Shown here: in pieces, positions 25,619 through 35,600 of the stretch
Position numbering within the stretch: the stretch's first letter is position 1
Layout of the letters: every line of letters begins with the position of its first letter
NCBI GenBank assembly: GCA_020438865.1
Contig: JAGQTU010000006.1
Span: forward strand, 1-64,000
DNA length: 64,000 nt
Reading direction: 5' to 3'
DNA from: Mycobacterium sp.
GTDB taxonomy: Bacteria > Actinomycetota > Actinomycetes > Mycobacteriales > Mycobacteriaceae
The notes under the pieces: generated by a model
Databases searched by the model: none
What the model was told of the DNA's origin: nothing
Seen by the model: only the letters and a program-made list of their open reading frames with translations
Position numbers and translations under genes: made by a program

Positions 25619-28086
25619 TTGTCGACGTCCAGGATGCGGCTTCGGGCCGGGTCGTAGAACGGCTGTAGCTGCAGTCGGGCGGGCAGATCGCCGGCAGGGG
25701 TGTGCACGGTGAGGGACTGCGCGGCCAACCAGTCGGCGGTCACCCCACCCTCGTGGGACACCTGCGCCAGCCCCACCGGGCCGCCCAGCGTGTAGCCGTA
25801 TGCGGCCGCCCGCACATACCCGACCCACTTCCCGTCGACCAGCACGGGCTCGTTGCCGAACAGGTCGGCCGCGGGGTCTTCGACCAGGAGGTTGACCACC
25901 CGGTTGCGCGGCGGTCCCTGCGCCTTGAACTCCAGCAGAGCATCGCGGCCGATGAAGCCGCCCGGTTTGTCCCATGCGATGGTGAATCCGAGGCCGGCCT
26001 CGATGGGGTTGTCGGTGTTGTCGATGTCCACACCGATGTCCCGGTAACCCTTCTCCAGGCGCAGGCTCGACATCGCCGCCAGCCCGACGGGCCGCAGCCC
26101 AAGATCGGCTCCGGCCATGGTCAGTTCGTCGAAGACACCAGCGGCATACTCGGCGGGGATGTGCAGCTCCCAGCCGAGCTCGCCGAGGTAGGTCACCCGC
26201 ACCGCGAGCACCGGTGCGTAGCCGACGTGGATCTGCTTCGCCGACAGATACGGGAACGCGGCATTGGACAGGTCGGCATCGGCGAGCCGGGACAGCAGGG
26301 TCCGCGATTTCGGCCCCTGAACCGAGAGAAGCGTTGTGCCCGAGGTGATCTCGGTGACGACGACGACCTCGCCGGAGCGGGTCTCGCGGCGGATCATGGG
26401 CTCGACGCGACGGTGGATGAGATCGCTGGTGACGACCAGGAACTTCTCCTCCCCCAGCTTGGTGACCGTCAGGTCGGTGGCGATGCCGCCCGCGGGGTTG
26501 AGCCATTGCGTGTAGACCAGCCGCCCGATCTCGCGGTCGACGACGCTGACCGAGAGCCGCTCGAGTACCCGCGCCGCATCGGGCCCCTGCACCAGAAACT
26601 TGGCCATCAGGCTCATGTCCAGGACGCCGACGTCTTCGCGCACCGCCCGGTGCTCGCGGCCGACGATGTCGAACGAGGCCTGCCGGGCGAAGTCGAGCGT
26701 GGTCGCCGGGTGCTCGCCGTCGGTGTCGTACCACTCGGCGAACTCCCAGCCCACCGAGGTGTTGAAGTGCCCGCCGGCCGCCACCAGTCGGTCGTGCAGC
26801 ACCGAGTGGCGCACGTCGCGCGCCGAGCCCGGCTTCCAGGTGGGCCAGACCGCGTCGCCGAACAGCACACCGAGTTGCTCGACGGTGCGGTCGGCGCGGA
26901 AACGCCGGGAGGTCTCGTGGGTGGCCGCGCGGTCGATCGCGTAGCCGGTGACGTCGACGGGCGGTACGCCGTCGACGATCCAGTGCGCCATCACGGTGCC
27001 GACGCCGCCCCCGGTGAGGATGCCCAATGAGTTCATCCCCGCGGCGACGTAGTACCCGTCGAGTTCCGGTGCGGGCCCGAGCATGGGTCGGATGTCCGGG
27101 GTGAAGGACTCCGGGCCGCAGAAGAACAGCCGGACCCCGACCTCGGACAGCGACGGGATCCGCGCGAGTGCGGCATCGAGGTAGGGGCCGAGGCGGTCCC
27201 AGTCCGGCGGCAGGGTGCCGAACGCGAAATCGTTCGGCACCCCGTCCAGCGACCAGGGCGCGCCGACCGGCTCGAACAGTCCGACCAGCATCCCGTCGCC
27301 CTCCGGCCGGTAGTAGCCGTAGCGGTCCGGGTCCTCGATCACCGCAAGGTCGTGCGCCATGCCGGGGACGGTGTCGGTGATCAGGTAGTAGTGCTCGGCG
27401 GCCTGCAGCGGAATGCACACGCCGTCGCGCTCGCCGAGTTGGCGGGCCCACATGCCCGCGGCGTTGACGACGACCTCGGTTTCGATTCGGCCCTGGTCGG
27501 TGTTGACCGCCGTCACCCGGCCGCGTTCGGTCTCGACGCCGGTGACGGTGACGCCCTGGACCACGCGCGCGCCGAGTGCTTTGGCGCCCTTGGCCATCGA
27601 GGTGGCCACGCCGACCGGGTCGGCGCGGCCCTCGTCGGGCACGTAGAAGCCGGCCAGCACATCGGAGGTGTCCAGCAGCGGCCACATGTCCTGCAGTTCA
27701 CGGGCGCTGATCTCGTGCTCGTGAACGCCGAATCCGTGCATCCACGCCGACGAGCGGCGCAGCGCATCGAGCCGTTGCGGATTGGTGGCCAGGCTGACGT
27801 GTCCGACCGGGTTGAACCCGGTGGAGTGGCCGGTCTCCTGTTCAAGGCGTGCGTACAGGTCGCGTGAGTAGCGGCTCAGGAACAGCGCGGTCTCGTCGGT
27901 CATGCCCGCGGAGGTGATCAGCCCGGCGGCGTGCCAGGTGGTGCCCGCGGTGAGTTCATGCTGCTCCAGCAGCACGATGTCGGTCCAGCCCAGGTGCGCC
28001 AGGTGGTAGGCGATGCTGCATCCGGTGACACCGCCGCCCACGATCACCGCGCGCGCCCGGTCCGGAAGGCCTTTCTCGCTGCTCAC
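25615..28086 (-). CDS. FAD-dependent oxidoreductase with GcvT domain
   Basis: An 823-residue protein. The N-terminal DAO domain has the dinucleotide motif VIVGGGVTGCSIAYHL and HAAGLITSAG (about residues 10-370). An FAO-M segment, a folate-binding GcvT domain (about 430-700) and a GcvT C-terminal barrel (to about 815) follow. This is the layout of dimethylglycine and sarcosine dehydrogenases, which demethylate N-methyl amines and pass the one-carbon unit to tetrahydrofolate. The GTG start is at 28086. It is divergent from a flavin amine oxidase, with a small palindrome between them, so the two may be co-controlled for amine catabolism. Confidence 0.87.
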   Translation of the reverse strand: MSSEKGLPDRARAVIVGGGVTGCSIAYHLAHLGWTDIVLLEQHELTAGTTWHAAGLITSAGMTDETALFLSRYSRDLYARLEQETGHSTGFNPVGHVSLATNPQRLDALRRSSAWMHGFGVHEHEISARELQDMWPLLDTSDVLAGFYVPDEGRADPVGVATSMAKGAKALGARVVQGVTVTGVETERGRVTAVNTDQGRIETEVVVNAAGMWARQLGERDGVCIPLQAAEHYYLITDTVPGMAHDLAVIEDPDRYGYYRPEGDGMLVGLFEPVGAPWSLDGVPNDFAFGTLPPDWDRLGPYLDAALARIPSLSEVGVRLFFCGPESFTPDIRPMLGPAPELDGYYVAAGMNSLGILTGGGVGTVMAHWIVDGVPPVDVTGYAIDRAATHETSRRFRADRTVEQLGVLFGDAVWPTWKPGSARDVRHSVLHDRLVAAGGHFNTSVGWEFAEWYDTDGEHPATTLDFARQASFDIVGREHRAVREDVGVLDMSLMAKFLVQGPDAARVLERLSVSVVDREIGRLVYTQWLNPAGGIATDLTVTKLGEEKFLVVTSDLIHRRVEPMIRRETRSGEVVVVTEITSGTTLLSVQGPKSRTLLSRLADADLSNAAFPYLSAKQIHVGYAPVLAVRVTYLGELGWELHIPAEYAAGVFDELTMAGADLGLRPVGLAAMSSLRLEKGYRDIGVDIDNTDNPIEAGLGFTIAWDKPGGFIGRDALLEFKAQGPPRNRVVNLLVEDPAADLFGNEPVLVDGKWVGYVRAAAYGYTLGGPVGLAQVSHEGGVTADWLAAQSLTVHTPAGDLPARLQLQPFYDPARSRILDVDN

Positions 28087-28131
28087 CGCGGGAAGCCCCG
28101 GGCGTCATCCCCCAACTCGGCGAAGTGGTGT

Positions 28132-28143
28132 CTGAACATTCAG
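28132..28143. promoter_or_regulatory. 12-bp palindrome between divergent flavoenzyme genes
   Basis: CTGAACATTCAG is an inverted repeat with 5-bp arms, set in TCTGAACATTCAGTCA. It lies 46 bp from the GcvT-flavoenzyme start and 14 bp from the amine oxidase start. The form and position suit a TetR-family operator. Confidence 0.45.
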
Positions 28144-28156
28144 TCAGCGTGCCACA

Positions 28157-29479
28157 ATGCCCGACATGAGCGAAGCCGAACTGCATGACGCGATCGTGAT
28201 CGGAGCCGGCTTCGCCGGCTTGGTCGCGGCCCGCGACCTGATCGAGGCGGGCCGCAAAGTTCTGGTCCTGGAGGCTCGGGACCGGGCCGGCGGACGCACC
28301 TACACCTCCACCTTCCCCGGCACCGACGTCGTGATCGACCTCGGCGCGGAATGGTTCGACCCACAGCGACATCACTTCATGGCCGCCGAGGTGAACCGCT
28401 ACGGGGCGCGGTTCGTCGAAGCGGACAAGGACGGCGCCAACCGGTGGTACCTGGACGGACGCCACGGCGAGGGAGAGGAACCCGACTCGCTCGTCGACAT
28501 GGCCGAGTTGGAGACGGTCCTAGACCGGCTCAAGGCCGACGTCGCACCGGTGGTCTTCGCCAAGGGCTTCGACCAGGTCAACACCGCTGAACTCGACATC
28601 CCGTTCAGCGAGTATCTCGACAATCTCGATGCCCCGCCGGCGATCGCCGACCTGCTGCGGGCCCAGTCCTATACGCTCACCGGAGCGCTGCCCGAGGAGT
28701 TCTCGGCTCTGGTGTACCTGCGCGAGATCGCGGGTTTCGACAACGATCCCGCCTATTCCTTCTTCGCCTCCCTGGCGCGTGTCGACATCGGCAGCGGCGG
28801 CCTGGCCCAGCGCGTCGCCGACGAGATCAGCGATCACATCCGGCTGGGCGAGCCGGTCACCGTGGTGACCGACAGCGGCGACCGGGTCGACGTCATCACC
28901 GCCGCCGGCAAGACCTACTCGGCCCGCAGGGTGGTGCTGGCCGCCCCGCTGAACACCCTGGGTGACATCACGTTCAGCCCGGGACTGCCGGCCCCCCTGG
29001 CCCGGCTGGTGCGTCAGGGCCACACCGGCCGGTGCATCAAAGTCTGGTCCAGACTGGCCGGACTGAAGTACGTCTTCGCGATGGGCTGGCCGGGAATCGT
29101 CGAGTGCACGGTGATCGGAGAGGTCAACGAGCGGGATGGCAAGCGGTCCATCATGGCGTCGTTCGGCCTGGCACCCGACCTGGCCGTCGACCGGGTCGAT
29201 CTGGTGCAGGCCGGCCTCGACCGCCTCGAAATGGGCGCCACCGTCGAGGAGGTCTACGGCCACGACTGGATCGGCGACCCGTTCTCCAAGGGCACCTGGC
29301 TGGCCCTGCGACCGGGACAGGCACCCGACCTCGCCGGCGTCGAAAACAACTGGGGTGCAATCCATCTGGCTGGTGCCGATTTCGCCGGGGTGTGGTCGGG
29401 GTGGGTCGACGGCGCCATCCAGTCCGGCAGGGAGACGGCGGCCGCGGTGGACGCGGCCCTGGCGGCCACGGAGACCTAG
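28157..29479 (+). CDS. flavin-containing monoamine oxidase-like protein
   Basis: A 440-residue FAD amine oxidase. The N-terminal motif AIVIGAGFAGLVAARDLIEAG is followed by LVLEARDRAGGRTYT (GG doublet), and the C-terminal FAD-binding part includes HLAGADFAGVWSGWVDGAIQSG. The usual FAD-linking Cys of mitochondrial MAO is not evident, so FAD is probably non-covalent. It deaminates amines with O2. Starts at 28157 and 28166 are both possible. The stop shares CTAG with the convergent MBL gene. Confidence 0.86.
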   Translation: MPDMSEAELHDAIVIGAGFAGLVAARDLIEAGRKVLVLEARDRAGGRTYTSTFPGTDVVIDLGAEWFDPQRHHFMAAEVNRYGARFVEADKDGANRWYLDGRHGEGEEPDSLVDMAELETVLDRLKADVAPVVFAKGFDQVNTAELDIPFSEYLDNLDAPPAIADLLRAQSYTLTGALPEEFSALVYLREIAGFDNDPAYSFFASLARVDIGSGGLAQRVADEISDHIRLGEPVTVVTDSGDRVDVITAAGKTYSARRVVLAAPLNTLGDITFSPGLPAPLARLVRQGHTGRCIKVWSRLAGLKYVFAMGWPGIVECTVIGEVNERDGKRSIMASFGLAPDLAVDRVDLVQAGLDRLEMGATVEEVYGHDWIGDPFSKGTWLALRPGQAPDLAGVENNWGAIHLAGADFAGVWSGWVDGAIQSGRETAAAVDAALAATET

Positions 29480-30852
29480 AGACCGAAGACTTGCCCCGGC
29501 CGGGGAACGGTTGCCTGCCAACCGAACTCACGGCCCAGTCGGCTACGCAGGGTGTCGGCCGGCTGCGGCTCGCCGTGGACGACGAACACCTGCCGCGGCG
29601 CGGTCGTGAACCCGGCGGCCCAGCGGATGAGTTCGTCGGCGTCGGCATGCGCGGAGAGCATCTGCAGGTCGGCCACCTGCGCGTTGATCGGGACCCATTC
29701 GCCGTAGATCCTGACGTGACGCTCACCGGCGGCGATGGATCGCCCGCGGGTTCCGGGCACCTGGTAGCCGGTGATGACGATCGTGTTGCGCGGATCCGGC
29801 ACGAATGCCTTGAGGTGGTGCAGAATTCGGCCACCGGTGGCCATGCCGCTGGCCGAGATCACAATCTTCGGCTCGGGGCTCTCCGAGATCTTCTTGGACT
29901 GGTCGGCCTCCCGGGTGTAGGCGGCCATGGCGCACATGCCCTCGTAGACCTCGGGCGAGAGCCGATGGTCGGCCCGGTGGGTGCCCAACAGTTCGCTGGC
30001 GTTGATCGCCATGGGGCTGTCCAGGTAGACCGGGATCTCCGGCAGCCTTCCGGCCGAGCGCAGCTGCCAGAGGTAGTAGAGCAGCGTCTGGGCCCGGCCC
30101 ACCGCGAACGCCGGTATCACCACGGTGCCCCCGCGATCCACCGTCGCGGCGATTACGTCGGCAAGGGTGCCCGCCGGGTCGGTGCGCTCGCGGACCCGGT
30201 CACCGTAGGTGGACTCCATCACCAGATAGTCGGCACTCTGCACGGGCTCGGGGTCGAACATGATCGGGTCGTCGTAGCGGCCGAGGTCGCCGGTGAACAC
30301 GATGCGCCGGCCGTGCCACAGCAGGTCCACGGTGGCGGCCCCGAGGATGTGGCCCGCGCGCCGAAACGTCACCACCGGTCCGTCGCCGGCCAGGGTGAAC
30401 TCCTGACCGAACGGGCGGGTGTCGAACAGTTCCAGTGCTCGCCGGGCGTCCTCGCCGTCGTACAGCGGCAGGGCCGGATGGTGCTTGCTGGCCCTGTGCT
30501 TGTTCAGGAACGCCGCGTCACGCTCCTGGAGGTAGGCGCTGTCGCGCAGGATGATCTCGGCGACGGCGGCGGTTCCGTCCGTGGACACGATGGGTCCGCT
30601 GAAACCGTCACGCACCAGCCGGGGCAGGTATCCGGTGTGGTCGAGGTGGGCGTGGCTGACGATGACCGCATCGATGCTCGCGGGGTCCACCGCAAGTGGT
30701 GCCCAGTTGAGCTCGCGCAGATTCTTCAGCCCCTGGAACAGGCCGCAGTCCAACAGGATTCGCTTACCCTGGGCTTCCAGGAGGTGTTTGGAGCCGGTGA
30801 CCGTGTTCGCCGCCCCGAGGCTGCGGAAGGTGAGCTCCACCCGATCGGTCAT
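29476..30852 (-). CDS. beta-CASP metallo-beta-lactamase-fold hydrolase/ribonuclease
   Basis: A 458-residue protein. The MBL motifs are SHAHLDHTGYLP, GHILGA and GDLGR; beta-CASP elements with SPMAINASELL and the later SASGMATGGRILHHL follow, and the C-terminal RNA-processing signature includes SAHADADELIRW. It resembles RNase J/CPSF73/YSH1-type nucleases rather than lactamases. The ATG at 30852 overlaps the TGA of the M20 peptidase gene (ATGA), so it is the last gene of the fas-acpS-M20 unit. Its RNA target is unknown. Confidence 0.85.
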   Translation of the reverse strand: MTDRVELTFRSLGAANTVTGSKHLLEAQGKRILLDCGLFQGLKNLRELNWAPLAVDPASIDAVIVSHAHLDHTGYLPRLVRDGFSGPIVSTDGTAAVAEIILRDSAYLQERDAAFLNKHRASKHHPALPLYDGEDARRALELFDTRPFGQEFTLAGDGPVVTFRRAGHILGAATVDLLWHGRRIVFTGDLGRYDDPIMFDPEPVQSADYLVMESTYGDRVRERTDPAGTLADVIAATVDRGGTVVIPAFAVGRAQTLLYYLWQLRSAGRLPEIPVYLDSPMAINASELLGTHRADHRLSPEVYEGMCAMAAYTREADQSKKISESPEPKIVISASGMATGGRILHHLKAFVPDPRNTIVITGYQVPGTRGRSIAAGERHVRIYGEWVPINAQVADLQMLSAHADADELIRWAAGFTTAPRQVFVVHGEPQPADTLRSRLGREFGWQATVPRPGQVFGL

Positions 30853-32183
30853 CCGGGCTCTCCCAGCTTCGCCAGCAGCAGCGCCTCGGTGACGGCGGCA
30901 CGCTGGAGAACACCCAGGTGCAGGCTCTCGTTGACGCTGTGGGCCTGGGTGCCGGGGTCCTCGACGCCGGTGACGAGGATCTTCGCCTGCGGGAAGGCGG
31001 CCGCGAACTCGGCGATGAACGGGATGGACCCGCCCATACCCATGTCGACGACGTCGGTTCCCCAGGCCTCGCGAAACGCCTCGCGGGCCGCGGCGTACAC
31101 CGGCCCGGTCGCGTCGATCGCGTAGGGTTGGCCGACGTCGCCGGGAGTGACCGTGACATGCGCACCCCACGGGGCGTGCCCTTCGAGGTGGCGGCGCAGC
31201 GCCTCGAGGTGAGCATGCGCATCACCGCCCGGGGCGATGCGCATGCTCACCTTGGCGCGCGCCCGCGGAATCAGGGTGTTCGACGCCTTGGCCACCGGAG
31301 TGGTGTCGATGCCGATCACCGTGATGGCCGGTTTGGCCCACATGCGTTGCGCGACTGTGCCCGAGCCGATTTCGCGAACTCCGTCGAGCAGGCCGGACTC
31401 GGCGCGCACCCACTGCGGTCCCCGGTCGACGTCAGCGGCGCTGGATTCGTGCAGGCCGGATACCGCCACGTTGCCGTCGTCGTCGTGCAGACCGGCCAGC
31501 AGCCGCACCAGCACCGTCAGAGCGTCGGGCACCACCCCGCCCCACAGCCCGGAATGCAGCCCATGGTCCAGGGTCTGCACCTCGACCACGCAGTCGGCCA
31601 GACCGCGCAGCGACACCGTCAGTGCCGGCACCTCGGGCGTCCAGTTGTCGGAGTCGGCGATCACGATGACGTCGGCGGCCAGCTTGTCGCGGTGCGCCGC
31701 CAGCAGCCCGCCGAGCGAGGGCGAGCCGGACTCCTCCTCCCCTTCGACGAACACCGTCACCCCGACCGGCGGGCTGCCCCCGTGCGCCCGGAAAGCCGCC
31801 AGGTGCGTGGCGATTCCGGCCTTGTCGTCGGCGCTGCCGCGGCCGTACAACCGGCCGTCACGTTCGGTCGGCTCGAACGGAGGCGAATCCCATTGGGCTG
31901 CATCACCTTCGGGTTGGACATCGTGATGGGCGTAGAGCAGCACCGTCGGCGCGCCGGGCGGTGCCGGATGACGCGCGATGACCGCGGGCGCGCCGCCTTC
32001 GGAGACGATCTCGACGCTGGCGAACCCGGCCTCGCTCAGCAGGTCGGCAACCGCCCGCGCGCTGCGCCGCACCTCGTCGCGGCGGTCCGGGTCGGCCCAC
32101 ACCGACTCGATGCGCACCAGGTCCTCGAGGTCGGCGCGCACCGACGGCAGCACCGCCTTCACCCGTGCGACGAGATCGTCCAT
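30849..32183 (-). CDS. M20 family dipeptidase (Rv2522c equivalent)
   Basis: A 444-residue zinc peptidase of the M20/ArgE-DapE group. It has YAHHDVQPEG (first metal ligand), GRGSADDKAGIA, VEGEEESGSPSLGG (catalytic Glu pair), a dimerisation lid, and a final ligand in HSVNESLHLG. I chose the ATG at 32183 (MDDLVARVKAVLPSV), which has AGGA upstream; in-frame starts at 32231 and 32246 would add up to 21 residues. It probably hydrolyses dipeptides or N-acyl amino acids in the cytosol. It sits between acpS and the MBL gene. Confidence 0.88.
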   Translation of the reverse strand: MDDLVARVKAVLPSVRADLEDLVRIESVWADPDRRDEVRRSARAVADLLSEAGFASVEIVSEGGAPAVIARHPAPPGAPTVLLYAHHDVQPEGDAAQWDSPPFEPTERDGRLYGRGSADDKAGIATHLAAFRAHGGSPPVGVTVFVEGEEESGSPSLGGLLAAHRDKLAADVIVIADSDNWTPEVPALTVSLRGLADCVVEVQTLDHGLHSGLWGGVVPDALTVLVRLLAGLHDDDGNVAVSGLHESSAADVDRGPQWVRAESGLLDGVREIGSGTVAQRMWAKPAITVIGIDTTPVAKASNTLIPRARAKVSMRIAPGGDAHAHLEALRRHLEGHAPWGAHVTVTPGDVGQPYAIDATGPVYAAAREAFREAWGTDVVDMGMGGSIPFIAEFAAAFPQAKILVTGVEDPGTQAHSVNESLHLGVLQRAAVTEALLLAKLGEPG

Positions 32184-32261
32184 CTCACAATCCTGCGCGA
32201 GCGTGCGTGAAATGCCCGCATGTGACGGCATGTCGGGTGCAGACACGCCCGCTCGCCCGGG

Positions 32262-32654
32262 TCAAGGCGTCTCGAGGATGGCCACCGCGGCGGCGGTGTC
32301 ACCCTCGTGCGTCAGCGAGACGTGGATCTGCACGTCGGCCAGATGCTCGGCGATGGCGCCGGTCAGCCGGACCTTGGGCCGGCCCCACATGTCGGTGATC
32401 ACCTCGATGTCGCGGTGAATGCCCTCGGGCAGCACCGGGCGCTGCGCGAAACGGGAACCCGACCAGGCCTTGATCACGGCCTCCTTGGCGGCCCACCGCG
32501 CCGCCAGGTGCCGGGCGGCCACCGAGCTCTTGTCGGCGGCGTCGCGACGCTCGCCGGGGGTGAACGTCGCGGCGAACACCGTTCCCGGCTGGTCCACCTG
32601 CTCGGCGAAATCGGGAATGGAGACCACATCGATGCCCACGCCGACTATCGCCAC
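32262..32654 (-). CDS. acpS: holo-[acyl-carrier-protein] synthase
   Basis: A 130-residue phosphopantetheinyl transferase that transfers 4'-phosphopantetheine from CoA to the ACP domain of FAS-I and to AcpM. The motifs are GVGIDVVSIPDF (Mg2+-binding Asp) and RWAAKEAVIKAW (WxxKEAxxK). The GTG start at 32654 is only nine bases after the fas stop, so it is cotranscribed with its substrate gene, as in M. tuberculosis (Rv2523c-Rv2524c). Confidence 0.95.
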   Translation of the reverse strand: MAIVGVGIDVVSIPDFAEQVDQPGTVFAATFTPGERRDAADKSSVAARHLAARWAAKEAVIKAWSGSRFAQRPVLPEGIHRDIEVITDMWGRPKVRLTGAIAEHLADVQIHVSLTHEGDTAAAVAILETP

Positions 32655-35600
32655 GCCGGAACCCTAGCGCACGTAGGTATCACCGTCGCCAAGACGCGAC
32701 GCCGGGTCGAGCAGCATCGCCGCCTCCTGACGCTTCTCCGGCAGGTCGTGGTCGAACCGGCGATCGGCGGGCTTTTCGTACATCGGCCGCCCGCCGGCGA
32801 TGGCCGCGACCAGCCTGCGCTGTCCGGCCAGCACCCGCTCCCGGGCCCGCCGCGTGTAGTCGTCCCGCTCCTCGGCACCGAGTGCGGCCAGGAACGCCTG
32901 CGGATGCACCAGGGCGATCAGACCGGACACGTGGCCGAAGCCGAGGCTGGTCACCAGGCCCGCCTTGAGCGGGAACTTCCCGCCCAGCCGCAGGGTCTCG
33001 CGCGGCCAGACGAAGTGCGCCGAGGTGGCCAGTTCGTCGTCGACGCAGTCCAGGCTGCGGTTCGGCGGGATGACGCCGTCGCGCAGGATCTGGCACAGCC
33101 CCATCATCTGGAAGACCGCCGCCCCGCCCTTGGCGTGGCCGGTGAGGCTCTTCTGCGACACGATGAACAGCGGGGCCCCGGCCGAGCGGCCCATCGAGTC
33201 GGCCAGCCGCTCGTGCAACTCGGTCTCGTTGGGGTCGTTGGCCAGCGTCGAGGTGTCGTGCTTGGAGATCACCGCGATGTCGTCGGGTCCCACGCCCAGC
33301 TTGGCCAGCGAGCGGGCCAGCACCGAATCGCGCCCGCCGCGGCCGGCGCCCAGGGCACCGAGGCCCGGCGCCGGGATCGAGGTGTGCACACCGTCGGCGA
33401 AGCTCTGCGCGTATCCGACCACGGCCAGCACCGGCAGACCCATCTTCAGCGCCAGGTCGCCGCGAGCCAGCAGCACGGTGCCACCGCCCTGGGCCTCCAG
33501 GAAGCCCAGGCGTCGACGGTCGTTGGCGCGGGAGAACTTCGCGTCACTGATGCCCTTGGAGCGCATCATCTCGGTGTCGGCGGTGGCCGCCATGTCACCG
33601 AAGCCGATGACCGCCTCCAGCGTCAGGTCGTCGAACCCGCCGGCGACCACGAGCTCGGCCTTGCCGAGGCGGATCTTGTCCATCCCCTCCTCGACCGACA
33701 CCGCCGCGGTGGCGCACGCACCGACCGGGTGGATCATCGAGCCGTAGCTGCCGACGTAGGACTGGATCACATGTGCGGCAACGACGTTGGGCAGGACCTC
33801 CTGCAGGATGTCGTTCGGCTTGGCCACCCCCAGCAGGTTGCCGTGGTACATCGTCTGCATCGACGTCATGCCGCCCATGCCGGTGCCCTGGGTGCTGGCC
33901 ACCAGGCTCGGGTGCACCCAGCGCATCAACTCCTCCGGGGTGAAGCCCGAGGACAGGAACGCGTCGACGGTGGCGACGATGTTCCACAGCGCCACCCGGT
34001 CGATGGAGCCGGCCATGTCCGGGGTGATGCCCCAGACCGTCGGGTCGAAGCCGGTCGGGATCTGCGCACCCACCGTCCGCGACAGCTTGGTCTTGCGGGG
34101 GACGCGAATCTCGGTGCCCGCCTTGCGGATCACCTCCCAGTCCGCCGAGTCGGGAACCGGACGCGCGACGGTGTGTTCCGGATCGACCTCCACGAACGCG
34201 CGGGCCTCGGCCTCCGAGGACACCACGAAGGTGAAGTCCTTGTCGAGGAAGACACTGACCAGCAGCGGCGAGGCGTGATCCGCCCCGATGGCGCCGTCGT
34301 CGACGAACTCCCGGATGCCGCACCGCTCCACGACCACGTCGTGATACCGCTCGACCAGGTCCGCCTCGTCGACCAGCTCACCGCTGGCGGTGTCGTACCA
34401 CCCCGGCTTGGGATCGTCCTCCCACTTGATCAGGCCGGTGGTCCAGGCCAGTTCGAGCACGCCGGCGGCGGACAGTTCGTTGTCGACCTCCATCTCGAAG
34501 CGGGTGCGCGACGAGCCGTACGGACCGAGTTCGGCGCCACCGACGATGACCACCAGGTCGGCCGGGTCGACGTCGAGGTCGGCCCAGTCGGGCGCGGGAG
34601 CGGGCCGGTGGCCGCGCGGCGGGGACGGCAGCGCGGCGATGGTGCCTGCGGCCGGCGCGTCCCCGGCGGCCTCCGATTCACTGGTCATCTCCTCGCGGGC
34701 CTTGGCGGCCAGCTCGGCCATGTCGAGCTCGATGTCGCCGAGCCCGCCGGTCAGGTCCACCTTCAGCGGGGTGTGCGCGGCGGCGACCTTGGCCTCGACC
34801 GTGCACAGGTCGAGCAGCATCGCGGCCATCTCCGCCGTCGTGTAGGTGGTCACGCCGGCCTCTTCGACAGCACCGACGATGGCGTCGTTGTGGCCCATCA
34901 GGCCGGTGCCCTTGGTCCAACCGATCAGCGCGTGCGCGAAGCTGACCCGCTGCGCCCAGGAGGCCTCGGCGTTCCAGCGGTTGACCACCGCGTCGAGCGC
35001 GGACTTGGATTCGCCGTAGGCGCCGTCGCCGCCGAACATGCCGCGGTTCGGCGAACCGGGCAGCACCACATGCAGCCGTGAGGCGATGTCGCGTTCGGCG
35101 CCGATCGACGACAGCCCGCCGACCAGTCGCTCGACCGCCCACAGCAGGACCTTCATCTCCATCTCGGAGCGCGAGCCGGCCTCCGACATGTCACCGGCCA
35201 CCCGCGGTGCGGCGAACGGGAACAGCAGCGTGGGCGTCTGCGCGTCCTTGATGTGAATCGATTGCGGCCCAAGGCTTTCCGACTGTTCGCTGCCGACCCA
35301 GGACACCAACGCGTCGATGTCGGCGTAGGAGGCCATGTTGGCCGGGACCACCCACAGCGCCGCGCCGTAGCGGGCGTGATCGCGGTAAAGCGACTTGTAG
35401 AAGTCCAGCCGGTCGTCGTCGAGCCGAGACGTCGTGGCGATCACCGTCGCGCCCCCGTCGAGCAGCTGGCCGACCACCGATGCCGCGATCGACCCCTTCG
35501 ACGCGCCGGTGACGACGGCCACCTCGTCGGAATAGCGCCCGGTTCCCGGGTTTTCGGCACCGGCGGCGATCCGCCCGAACAGCGAGGCGTGGATGGTCCG

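Noticed and set aside
25307-27685. Long alternative frame on the same strand as the GcvT flavoenzyme
   Set aside because: It is Arg/Gly-rich out-of-frame sequence, whereas the other frame has intact FAD and GcvT motifs.
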